Shown here piece by piece: positions 1-10,200 of a DNA stretch of 64,000 bases. Both the position numbers and the translations under genes were made by a program. The number at the start of each line of letters is the position of its first letter. Within the stretch, counting starts at the first letter, position 1. The stretch is taken from positions 21,799,538-21,863,537 of the forward strand of contig CM077152.1 in NCBI GenBank assembly GCA_039583875.1, read 5' to 3'. This stretch comes from Platanthera guangdongensis. Lineage: Eukaryota; Streptophyta; Magnoliopsida; Asparagales; Orchidaceae. Under the pieces are notes generated by a model. The model was given only the letters and a program-made list of their open reading frames with translations, did not search any database and was not told the origin of the DNA.

Positions 1-29
1 CAAGTATTAATGTAGAATCAAATTTTGAT

Positions 30-432
30 GTGTCTAGTTCTCCCTCTTGCTTGTTAGTTAAAATGTCTACACCTTGTATTGATTGTAATATATTTAAAGA
101 AAAAGTCAAGGTATTTGAAAAAGAGTTTTCGTCGATAAAAGAACAAAATGAAAAATTATGTTTAGAAAATTATTTTTTGAAATATGATTGTGCTATGTGC
201 AAAAATTATAAAATTGAAATTAAAAAGATGGATGAAACATTTGAAGAATTATGAAATAATTATAAAATTCATTGATTCTATAATCACCACTCTTAAAAAT
301 AGCACAATCACTTGTGCAAAAACTAGAGAAAATCTCAAGATAAAAAATAAAGAATTAGAAACTAAAATCAACTTGCTAAAAGATATTATAAGTATAAATT
401 CACAAAAATATAAATCTACAATATCAAGTTAA
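30..432 (+). other. Degenerate Lys/Glu-rich coding remnant
   Basis: Two overlapping short open frames (30-254 and 184-432) encode Lys/Glu/Asn-rich, probably coiled-coil peptides with a few cysteines (CIDC, CAMC). The AT-rich composition and a stop or frameshift near 254 suggest a decayed fragment. It is reminiscent of the linker region of some copia gag-pol polyproteins, but I see no zinc knuckle or protease, so the assignment is a guess. It lies in the 3' part or a downstream intron of the minus-strand CX9C gene. Confidence 0.2.
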
Positions 433-866
433 ATCCAAAAGTGAGTTGAATATAAATTTCGATATTTTGACAAAGAAAAACAAAGGACTACCCTACAACA
501 CTAGTGCATCAAAATACTAGTGCCTTCAGGAACTTGAACAGACCATAAATCCTCTTCCTAGTGCACAAACTTGTTATTTAACTGATAAGTAGTAGCATTT
601 TGTTTCTTTACCTCTATTATAGCCATAGGTTGGATAATACGTACATTAACGTTTGCATCTTACACGTCTGAATTGAAAGGCTATGAAAAATCTAAAATTT
701 TACGTGAACCACAATAAGGACTATCAAAGAGATCCCAATGGGAACATCGTGCAAGGTCATTTAGATAAATTACAGAATTTGTAGCAAGTTGCAATAACTA
801 CCCTACAAAAATCTTCCAAAAAATACCATTGTAACTATTAATGGTGTTATTTAAAAGCATTCTCAC
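433..866. other. Intron or 3' flank of CX9C gene, nothing recognised
   Basis: This AT-rich sequence follows the splice donor at 866/865 (minus strand). I looked on the minus strand for a third coding exon of the CX9C gene and found no convincing one, so the remaining exon(s) are probably beyond the left edge. Confidence 0.4.
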
Positions 867-985
867 CTCAACTTCATCAACCCTTTTTATTTTCAAAGCT
901 AGACAATCAAAAAGAGCACTCCACTTGCCACCGCAATTGTCCAAGTTCCCATATCTGTAGTATTGCTGCATTTGATGAAATGGGG
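867..985 (-). CDS. CX9C gene exon 2
   Basis: 119 bp: two bases plus 39 codons. The acceptor is CAG at 988-986 and the donor is GAG/GTGAGA at 867/866. It encodes the second CX9C motif (NCGGKWSALFDC) and a Lys-rich tail (LALKIKR), which is the conserved core of the DUF3128 family. Confidence 0.85.
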
Positions 986-3900
986 CTGTCACAGTGGATA
1001 GATTAGTTTTATCACAAGAAGGAAACACTAGGGAAAAAATGTAAAGTTATAAACAAATCTACTGCAAACCATTAAATGATGAGACAAATTGATGTTAAAT
1101 ATATAAGGTTTCTTCCACATATATACACACACAATACTTTAATAAGATTACACTTAGGTCCGTTCGTTTGCGTTGTTAAATATATAAGGCTGTTTTCGTT
1201 TTGAGTTTTTAGAAAACCAAAATTTGGCGTTTGTTTGGGTATATTTTTCGCTACTTTGGTTTTGATCTGAAAACGGTGGTTTTCATTTCCTTCTAAAATA
1301 CTTGCCCACCAAAACATACCTAATGAGGTCTGTTTTGGTCTGTTTTGAGAATAGACAGGCCTTCCCTCTTTGCCTCAGCCTCACGCATCGCGGGCAAGAA
1401 TCTCTTTGCCTCGGCTTCGCGTGAATCCATGGCGGTGAGGTTGAGATGTATCTGTCGTCGACCCTAAACCTGTGATCACCTCCATCGACTCCGCACCCTC
1501 AACCGTACTTCTGCTTTTTTCGCTCCTTCTCACGGGCTCCGCAGCTTCCACTCACGGGCTTCAATTTACGCTCCTTCTCACGGGATCCGTAGCTTCCGCT
1601 TTTTCCCTAACAGCGAGGTCATTGTCATTGCAGGTCATTCTCCTTACAGGTTCAGTTTTGGTTTTTTACATTATTATTTTGACTATACTGGATCCAATTT
1701 CCTCCTTCCAACTTTTGTCCCTACCGCTCCAAATTTAAGCATCATTAAATTGATTTGGACATAGCAGACCTCAAGCATCGCCTCCAGTAACACCTCTCAC
1801 TTCCATTGCCTTTTATGTCTTCCTACTACATCTGTTTGAACTCCTCCATTATTGCAGATTAGCGACCTCACCGACACGCATTAAGGCACACAAATGAACA
1901 TGAGTTTTTTGTTTTGGCCCAAAACGGACTTGAAAAACATTCTGCAAACGAACATAAGTTTTTGTTTTGCCCCAAAACAAAAACAAATGATTTTTTTCGT
2001 TTTTGGATCAAAATGAAAATCTTCCAATGAAAACATGCAAACGAACGGGGCCTTAAGTGTTTCTTTCACAACATTGTATGATGAATTTTTTTTAACAATA
2101 TGAATAGAGTTGGGATATGGTGAATAGAGTTAACAAAGATAGATATGGATGTTAATATGCTTAATGATAGGATAATTGTTATTAAGATAATTATCAATGA
2201 AGAGATTGTAAACATGGTTAAAGTTTATGATCCTCAAGCAAGATTAGATAGTAAATTAAAAGATAAATTTTGCAAAGAGATGAATATCTTAATAACACGT
2301 ACATGAAGAAATAATATTTGTTGGTAATGCTTTGAATGGGGGCTGTTCTAGTATTCAAAGCTATAATATGATTCATGAATGATAAAGAATATAATATAGA
2401 AAGGAAAAAAGAAGAAGCTATAAATGATTTCATTGTTGTTTATTATCATGCAATAACAAAACCTATTTAAAAAAATGAGCATAGTTTGCAAGAACTGTAT
2501 TGCGATCCCAGGAGAGTTGGACCATGCAACATAAGTAGTGATTCATCAGCATCATCATCATCATACATAGTCTTATCCGAACTATTTAGGGTTAGCATAT
2601 TTCATTAATTTGGACATTAGTTTTATGACTGATTGTTAACCTAAAATCAACCTCAACTTTTCTCATATGATAAAGGGGTCGACAATAAGCATAGATGAAC
2701 ACTCAAACTTAAATAAACACCGTGTTCAAATGTCAATCATTGTTAACATATAAAAATATACAATATAATAAAAGAATCAATCCAATATTTTATAGAAACA
2801 ATTAAATGAGATGTTTCCAACAATAATAATGGTCACTGGTCACATAGAGGCCTAGCCACCCACAGTCAGAAAAAAAGTCAATAGGATGATAAGCGGGCCG
2901 AAGAGTCAAGCCTAGAATGGAGGTGGAGAGCACTCATGAAACACGAAGAAAAATTTGCACATTATATTTTAAAATCATAATTTACAATGAGAAGCATAAG
3001 GCTCCATTTGGCGTGGTGGCGGCGGCCATGAATGCGGTGGTTATGAATTGTCGTTCGTGATTGCCCGAACTCACCTAAGGAACTCCATCCACTTTTATGT
3101 TCATAACTAGTTTTTTTTCTTCGTGGCAGTCATAACCATTGTCATGCCAAACATACATTCTATAAGAGCGCGTTCGTTTCGCCGGAATTGGGGCCAGGAA
3201 TTGGAATTGGGTACGCCAAAACCAATTCCGTTGTTCGTTTCGTCAACTTTGAACCTCGAATTGGAATTCCATGAAAACCCCTGGGTTTTGGGAGAAGGTG
3301 TTTGACCAAAATCAATTCCGATGTTCGTTTGGTGCTTTTTACGAAGGGGATTGGCTTTAGCCCAAAACTCCTAGGTTTTGGATCTTGGAAAATCCTTCTA
3401 TCCCCAAAAAACACCTCTTTAGGTGGGTTTTGGCTGGGTTTTGGTACTGTAGATGAAGCAAAGAAGCCTTTGCTGCTCCGACGGACAAAACCAGCGAAGA
3501 AGAAGATGAACAAAAGAAACGAGCAAAACCAGCGAAGCAGAAGAAACGGCCTAAACCAGCGAAGAAACGGGTTGCTCCGAATTTCTGCGAAGAATCCACG
3601 GAGTAAAATCGACGGAGCAAAACCCACGGCTAAACCAGCGAAGAATCAAAGGATGAGTAGCTCCGAATTTCTGCTGGAAGAAACAGGCAAAACCGGCGAA
3701 AAAGAAGAAACGGCCAAGCTGCTCCGACGGACAAGCGAAGAAGAAGATGAACAGTAAAAGAAACCAGCGAAGAAGAAGATGAACAGTAGATCTCTTCCTT
3801 CTCAAAAAATTAAATTTAGAATTCTTTCCTCTCAAAACTTTCTCCAAACGAACAAAAGAATTCGTTTTTGGCCCATTTCCAAAACCTTTGTGTTATGAGT

Positions 3901-4683
3901 TTTCGTCCAAAACCAATTCCTGTCTCTCAAAACCTACCAAACGAACGCAGCCTAATGGTGCCGCTTTTATCAAAACTCGCCGGAAAAAAAACGTAGCGCC
4001 AAACGCAACTTAAATGAGACACATTGCTTCCGCATAGTGTTTCTCTCACAAGATCAAAATAATATTGGTAAGTACATCCGTCCCTAACTTATAAATATTG
4101 AGAAATTCTAAATTGGTTAGAACAAATACTACTCAATCAAACACTACTGAAGCTAAAGATCTGAAAACAACATTAGGAGAAACTACTAGTCCACAGTGTT
4201 TGGACATTAGGTTCACAAATCTCTCATGGAGCTAACAGGGAGGAGTGATTTGAAGAAGAAGAAGATGATGACCATGTCAAATTGAGACACTCTATTGAAA
4301 GATTATTGTACAGTTGTCACATTCCATATGAAAAGAACACAAGGCCACATTGTATGATCCATAGAGCACCACAACCACACCTATAGCTCAAATCTCTCCC
4401 AAGACTATCGTCATTCAGTCAACTTGTGTATGTTTAGCTTGCAACGCTCATGTTAAACTGGGAAAAAAATTATCTGGGGGTAGATACAAACTTTTAACAT
4501 TAAAAAAAGAAAAGAATCAAGGTAAATTCTGAAGCACAATCATAAAACCAGATGAATACAAAACTTACAATAGCAAAACCAAAGCGCGTCGAAGTATTGG
4601 GTGCATGAGAGGCGGGATTTCAACGGTTTCTGGCTGCTGCTTATGCCGGTGCGGGTGGAATCATCCCCTTCCTTGAAATCCAT
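867..4683 (-). CDS. Twin-CX9C (DUF3128-like) protein gene, 3' end missing
   Basis: Two exons join in frame into the first 78 residues of a small cysteine-motif protein. Exon 1 (4683-4569) starts at the ATG read from 4683 and ends in the first base of a Ser codon. Exon 2 (985-867) completes it. The joined protein has cysteines at about residues 27, 37, 56 and 66, giving two exact CX9C motifs 18 residues apart, with the family-like stretch PFHQMQQYYRYG between them. I recognise this as the DUF3128 / C22orf39 / yeast Emi1-like family; twin-CX9C proteins are commonly oxidised by Mia40 in the mitochondrial intermembrane space, so location there is inference. Splice sites are GTAAGT at the exon 1 donor, CAG at the acceptor and GTGAGA at the exon 2 donor. 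The 3583-bp intron holds MITEs. No stop codon is reached inside the window, so the C terminus is off the left edge or undetected. Confidence 0.82.
1157..2052. mobile_element. Non-autonomous Harbinger-type element (896 bp)
   Basis: The terminal inverted repeats are GGTCCGTTCGTTTGC at the left and GCAAACGAACGGGGCC at the right, flanked by a 3-bp TTA duplication (1154-1156 and 2053-2055). TIR sequence and TTA target site fit the PIF/Harbinger (Tourist) superfamily. CAAACGAACATAAG-like subterminal copies recur inside at about 1945-1965. No transposase frame is present; the short ORFs are incidental. It sits in the intron of the CX9C gene. Confidence 0.8.
2056..2996. other. Intron sequence, nothing recognised
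   Basis: AT-rich intron of the CX9C gene between two MITEs, with a short CATCAT run near 2550-2565. I see no coding signal or repeat boundary. Confidence 0.4.
3000..4010. mobile_element. Tourist-like MITE, interrupted copy
   Basis: The outer halves (3000-3165 and 3956-4010) are one MITE copy of the family also present at 5034-5259 and 5271-5489. Ends are GGCTCCATTTGGCG and CGCCAAACGCAACT, flanked by TAA duplications (2997-2999 and 4011-4013). The shared internal landmarks are a mirrored gtgg/ggtcatgaa motif, CATGCCAAACATA and a GGTGCCG-type block. It is split by a younger element at 3166-3952. Without the insert it would be about 220 bp, like its sisters. Confidence 0.75.
3166..3952. mobile_element. 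Harbinger-type element nested in a MITE
   Basis: Terminal repeats GAGCGCGTTCGTTTCG (left) and CCAAACGAACGCAGCC (right) are flanked by TAA at 3163-3165 and 3953-3955. The TIR is nearly the same as that of 1157-2052, so the two belong to related families. The internal part is low-complexity with repeated AACCAGCGAAGAAGAAGATG units (about 3490-3785) that keep frames open on both strands without resembling a protein. Confidence 0.8.
4014..4568. other. Intron sequence, nothing recognised
   Basis: Distal part of the CX9C-gene intron up to the exon 1 donor. It contains a GAAGAAGAAGAAGATG microsatellite near 4255 and no coding signal on either strand. Confidence 0.4.
4569..4683 (-). CDS. CX9C gene exon 1 (start codon)
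   Basis: 115 bp: 38 codons plus one base. The ATG is at 4683-4681. It encodes a hydrophilic Ser/Thr/Lys-rich head followed by the first CX9C motif (SCTQYFDALWFC). It ends at a consensus GTAAGT donor. The phase (one base over) matches the two leading bases of exon 2. Confidence 0.85.
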
Positions 4684-4784
4684 CGATCAACGGAACATTG
4701 ACCGGCTAATTCCTCCACGACACAGCCACAGATGTAGACGATCCGACTTGAAAAGAAGATTAAAAGACTGATGAAGGGATGGGG

Positions 4785-4805
4785 TTACCGCTGTTGGGTA
4801 GCCAT
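4785..4805 (-). promoter_or_regulatory. Possible 6-codon upstream ORF
   Basis: A minus-strand ATG at 4805 opens a six-codon frame (MATQQR) closed by TAA at 4787-4785, about 100 bases upstream of the CX9C start codon. If transcription starts farther upstream and this part is not spliced out, it would be a uORF. I cannot see the transcription start. Confidence 0.25.
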
Positions 4806-5033
4806 GAAGAAATCAGAAGAGAGGTGAGAGGGGATGAAGAACAGAAGGGAATGCAAGTAACCTGGCATGACTCACCCGCCGCTCGTAGGGCAGGAGCACC
4901 GTGAGAGCGCCCTAATTTTAACTATCAGCAGCCCATCTTTTTGACTATTCGCCGCTCTCACCTTAAAATCATTTTTACCGATTCATATGCACTCTTCATA
5001 AAATTATTTTTATGAAGTAGATTCATTCACTTG

Positions 5034-5259
5034 GGCTTTGTTTGGCACGGTGCACAGAAGTGGTGGTCGTGAACGCGGTGGTTATGAAGTGTCGTTTGTG
5101 AACGCCCGACCTCATCTAAGTTATTTTACTTTTTATGGTCAAAACTAGTTTTCTTTTCTTGGTGACGATCATAATCATTGTCATGCCAAACATATAATTT
5201 ATGATGGTGGCGTTTTTCTACAAATTTATTGGAGCAAATAAGTCCTGTCAAACAAAGCC
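5034..5259. mobile_element. Tourist-like MITE copy 1 (226 bp)
   Basis: Termini GGCTTTGTTTGGCA and TGTCAAACAAAGCC are inverted repeats. Flanks are TTG (5031-5033) and TTA (5260-5262), a one-base-diverged 3-bp target duplication. It lies about 350 bp upstream of the CX9C start codon. Confidence 0.75.
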
Positions 5260-5270
5260 TTAGTCACTTA

Positions 5271-5489
5271 TGCTTCGATTTGACGTAGTGGTGGCAGTCG
5301 TGAACGCGGCGGTCATGAACCGCCGTTCGTGAACGCCCGTCCACACCTAAAAATTTTCATGCATTTTATGCTTAAACTAGTTTATTTTCTTTGTAGCGGT
5401 CATAACTTTTATTTTGCCCAACATATATTTGTTCTAATGGCATTTTTGACCAAACTCATCGGAGCAAATAAGCCGTGTCAAACAAAGCC
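5271..5489. mobile_element. Tourist-like MITE copy 2 (219 bp)
   Basis: Same family and orientation as 5034-5259, 11 bp away. Termini TGCTTCGATTTGACG and GTCAAACAAAGCC, flanked by perfect TTA duplications at 5268-5270 and 5490-5492. Confidence 0.78.
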
Positions 5490-5492
5490 TTA

Positions 5493-6763
5493 GTTTCGCG
5501 CCGAAATGTGCCTATGGTAGCCCGACTCCAACGAAGGATCCAAACGATCTTCAGCACCAATTCCCCAGCCCTCCACAGCCATGCTTTGACGTTGTCAGCC
5601 CATCAAACATAATATTTGAAGCAAATACGTACTTACTATATATTATTTTAAGAGCTTAGTTATTTTTTAGTTCTGTCAATAACATTTTGGTCTGAAATTG
5701 AAATTTATGTCTCAGTCTGCCTATAGCGAAAATTGGGCTGCCTTCAATATTCATTTTCCTTCAGCCAAGCTTAATGTTGATCAAATAAGCATTGTATAGA
5801 TACGTAACTGCTCACATGGCCACTGCAGGCAAAATCACTCTTGATCTCCATGGAGACCATAAAGCAGTCAATTTTGTTGAGGGATATCTTAGGCAAGAAT
5901 ATTCTTCTGCTTTGAGAAGTCAATGTTGGTATTATCCGAGTTGTCTTTTGAAGTACCTCGATCTCCAATAATAAACGAAGATGTCATGAGCGCAACCTGT
6001 GACGCTCTAGTAGATGGCTGAGGGCTTACCTGCTCACCCGACATGCGAGGAATTTTAATTCTTTTGAACCAAATGAGAAAACATTCATACTGGCATCGTA
6101 GCGCGTCATCAATACGTATAGAAGGATATGCGGCTAAACCACCCCTAGGAAAGGGCTTAATTAAAGGTAGCTTTAACATTTTTGTTTCTCACCTCCTTAC
6201 ACATCCTTTGCCAGTGTCTTGCTCGGCTCATTGCTCCGAGCAGGAAACAACAGCATTTATCCTCAGGCTATTCGTCCTGCAGCTCCAGGAAACTTAAAAT
6301 TGCTAGCTCAAAATACTAGTCACATAAACTGTATGAATGACTTAAGAAGCATCTATTTGTTTGCAAAAACTGTGCACTGAACTAAATTTTTTTTGAGCGA
6401 TACAGCACTGAATACAGAGCACCTGAAACTCTCTTTTGACTCCAAAATCCTATGATTCGCAGTGACCATACAAAGCTTTATTAAAAGCATATATTTACAA
6501 ACAAATGAAACAATGGCATGTTATGAGTGATCAAAACCTTGCCCGCGGTGTGGCGGCGGTGTCTCTGCCTGCTGCATCATTTCTACTATATAGACGTTTC
6601 ACTATCCATATCTATACTATAGAGACCTTTCACTGTTGTGAATTCTAAGCGCATCCACAAGCTGCAGCATTCCGTAATCTCTTTCTCGCCCCTTCCGCCG
6701 GAAAATGCCGCAACTTTGAGCCATCCACCTTTGACTGGGAAGCCGCAAATTCACGAGGTTGGC
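5493..6763. other. Intergenic spacer and myotubularin 3' flank
   Basis: Region between the two host genes, including the likely 3' UTR of myotubularin just left of 6764. A 96-codon minus-strand frame (6179-5889) is open, but the opposite strand is equally open and no family is recognised. I do not call it a gene. Confidence 0.35.
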
Positions 6764-7282
6764 CTAATTCGATCCAAAATAATGATCGTTGATAGAAAGC
6801 CGATCAAATGCGTCAAAGTTAGCTTTTAGGCCGACGAACTGGCTGCCAAACTGGGAGCACCGTGAGTCCGGCCACTTGCAACCTTCTCGCGTCCGGAACG
6901 GGCAGAGCGTTTCGCACACTCTGCTGGAGATCGGGTTGCTCGAAACAAATTGCTCGTCCATGGCCACTATGGAGACGCAGAGATCATCCTTTGCGTTGCG
7001 CTCTTTGGCATCCCCCGGGTCGACTCTCGGAGGGGAAGTGGAACCTTCTCTTATCTCCGGCACCACGCTCCACGGATCCGCTGGATCTCTTTTGTTGCTT
7101 GAGAGATGCACTTCGCAACCAAGGGACTCAATTGCTTTTTTTATCGCCAGGTTCTCTCTGAACACTCTTCTGGCCGTCGCTGCAGCCGAAATAGCAGATA
7201 GCCTCTCCTTCTGCATTTCCACGGTCAGAGATTCCAGGCTGGCTTCAAGATCTTCTGTCCTCAAATCCGCCATATCTTTTGC
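6764..7282 (-). CDS. MTM: Myotubularin last exon with stop
   Basis: 519 bp, 172 codons plus TAG (6766-6764), entered in phase 0 after a CACAG acceptor. It encodes an Ala/Glu/Lys-rich coiled coil ([19 protein letters not shown]), a Ser/Pro/Asp-rich linker and the conserved Cys-rich C terminus ([24 protein letters not shown]). Confidence 0.92.
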   Translation of the reverse strand, partial: AKDMADLRTEDLEASLESLTVEMQKERLSAISAAATARRVFRENLAIKKAIESLGCEVHLSSNKRDPADPWSVVPEIREGSTSPPRVDPGDAKERNAKDDLCVSIVAMDEQFVSSNPISSRVCETLCPFRTREGCKWPDSRCSQFGSQFVGLKANFDAFDRLSINDHYFGSN

Positions 7283-10200
7283 CTGTGATTTTTCATACGC
7301 AGCGATGAGCGCCATTTTGAAGGTACGTGTTTGCAAGATGTTAGCGTGTTACCTTGGCCATTTCGGCATAATTGTTTTGCATGGCACGCCACCGAGATTC
7401 AACCCCGCCCGATTGTGCTTCTAACGGGCAAGCCCACCTCAAATGGAACTGTGGCCAAAGAGTTGGAGCCAATGAAGCAGCCGGAGGCAGCAGCGGATGA
7501 TTGTGTTTTGTGGGATCATAGAACACATTATAGTGAACGTGACTGTCATCCTCGCGCAGATGGGCCAAATATATCCATATGCACGCAGAAATATCAGCAA
7601 TACCGCATTGCTGTCTTTCTTTCTCACTATAACAACATTACAATATACTATATGAAACAATAAGTAACACATACTGAAAACTAAGATCATATTCAACTAA
7701 AGAGGATACAAATATATAACCAACCAGAATATATATAAAAAATCTGCCATAAAGGCACTCAGTAATCATCAGATAAAATTTTGTAGATTTCTGCTCTAGT
7801 AAACCAGAAAAAAAATGATTTTGTTAAAAATTGAAGTGAGACCGAGGTCAACTGCGGGACCGCATATACCGTCCCGCGGTAAGCTACCACCACAAAGTAC
7901 TAAAGATTCCAGAATATTCCCCACCATTCTATAAATAGGAGTCTGTGTCCCTGTCATTTGTACAGAACAACGGTTCAGAAGACAAGGTTGTGGTTAGCTG
8001 CGACAAGAAGAAATCGGCAGTTGGTCTTTTGCGAACTCTGCGACTAGCGTCAGGCGATAAGATGATTAGAACTAAAGGGCAACAGTTGGCGAGTAAGTGG
8101 CTAGCGTGGCGTGGTAAACCTTACCGCCGGCGGTAATTGCGGTTAAGCGATCAACCTTTTCTTGGTGTAATCCAGCTGAAGAATAAGCACCAAAAATGTG
8201 ACCTCTGCAGTCAGAGGGAGCTCTGGCGGTCACTGTTGTGGTGTCTGTTTTTTGATATAGTTCAATACAACGTGAAATTATGTCTCGCGCTTGTATACCT
8301 CACCATTGTATCTAGCTGTGAAGTTAATGGAAGTCATTATTTTTTCTCTTTTCCATTGCTAGTGGTTTAGTCTCTTGGCTGGTTAAGTGATCCTCAGACT
8401 TCAAATATTTTATATGGTATCAGAGCAACAAAGATTTTAGCGTCACTTGCTTAAGTTCCTTTGGAAGAGATAAACCGGGAGACTAGAATGAAAGGTTTTT
8501 ACGCAAGAGGACTTGGGATTGAGTTGTTGACTCAAAATAACTACAAGATGTAGAAGTCCTGTATGGAGAGCTACTTGCTTGGAGAAGATCATTGGCAGGT
8601 TGTTGGAGGAGAAGCAAGGGAAGCGGTCGTATCGGCTGGAGACAATGCCCAAAAGGTGAGGACTTGGAGGACCAATGCAAAGCCCGAGTTCACGTTCAAA
8701 CAGGCGATCTCTTTCGGTCACATTAAGAGATGCAAGTCGGCTTCGAAAATTAGCATATCTCTGGATGGATTGTTCAATAAGAAGAATATTGCAAGACTGC
8801 AGTTCCTGTAGAATGAGTTGGCAAGAGCCACTCAGGGAGACTTGTCAATCTCTCAGCATTAAATCCAGATGAGCATATATCTGAGGCAAAATTGAAGAGG
8901 TATATCATTTGTGACTTGCGGAAGAAGTATGTTGTTTTCATCACTTCAGTGCAGGGTTGGGCTACCCAACCATCTTTGCTGGAGCTGGACAACCTGTTGA
9001 CCTCTCAGGAGAGCATAACAAGACAGATGTCTGGATGTTCTATCTCAGGGGGAGATAGTGAAGTTCTTTTTTCTGGAAAGAAGAAATGGGGCAAGAAGAA
9101 GAAGACTCATGGTGGTGAGAGTATTTTTCCTCATCTAGGAGGGAGGCAAGGCTCCTCCTAAGCATGATGGAAATCAGAAAGGACTCAGGTGCTACAGGTG
9201 CCACAAGATAGGCCGCATGAAAAGATACTGCAAAGCTAATCTTCAGCGAGTAGGCCCAGTACATGCAACAAAAAATGAGAAGGATCCAAAGAAGGAGATG
9301 AGTGGGGGAACTGTTTCTTGGCAGAGATGAAGGCAACGTCAGTCGAAAACTTGGCCTCCATAAACATTCAGGAAGATTGGATAGTTGACTCTGAGTGCAG
9401 TTACCACCCACTGAAGATGAGTCGAAGTTCTCTCTTCGGCTGTATAAGGGAAACGACAAAATCATCACGGCTGATAATTCAGCGCATGCGGTGGAGAAAG
9501 AGAGAACAATGTCTTTGGGCAGTGATGAGAAACCACTCACTCTGAAGAGTGTGTATCACGTGTCGGGTATAAAAAAGAACTTTTTCTCGGTGACCAACGC
9601 AATGGATGTTGGACCATGTGTTGTTTGGACCCAAAGAGGTGAAGATCTTAAGGAACTTATCAACGGAGAAGGCTGATATTGCTCACACTGGGCGACGTGT
9701 GAAGGACTTGTTCGTGTTGTCGACAAGTTCTTATGTGGAGAAGATGAAGACGTATGTCAGTACAACTATCTGACACGAGAGACTGTGGCATGTCGCGATG
9801 GACAAGCTAAAAGCTATGGCGGCAAAGGGCCTGGAAAGAGGCTTGTCTAGCCAATACTCTTTTGGCGACGGTCATGTGTGCGAGGATCATCAGTTTGGGA
9901 AGGCACATCGTCTCTCATTTGACAGTCATTGTCCGGGTGCAAGGCACCATTAGAGTGCATCCCCAATGATTTGATGGGACCATGCATGACCCCCACCTAC
10001 TCGGGAAACAGATACATGGTGTTGGTTGATGACTTTACACAATACACATGAGTGTATTTCGTGAAGGAGAAGTCAGAAGTCTTCCAGAAATTTGTAGAGT
10101 TTAAGGAGCTCGTTGATGGAGTGTTGAGGTTGTGGATCAAAAAGGTAAGAACGGACAATGAAGGGGAGTTTACTTCTAATAAGTTCTCTATCTTTTGCAT

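Noticed and set aside
3160..3847. Overlapping 98-155-codon frames on both strands
   Set aside because: Low-complexity GAAGAAGAAGATG repeats inside a non-autonomous Harbinger-type element.
5889..6179. 96-codon minus-strand frame between the host genes
   Set aside because: The complementary strand is equally open, no family is recognised and no splice or start context is convincing.
6789..7424. 211-codon plus-strand frame
   Set aside because: It is the antisense shadow of the last myotubularin exon, whose family match is on the minus strand.
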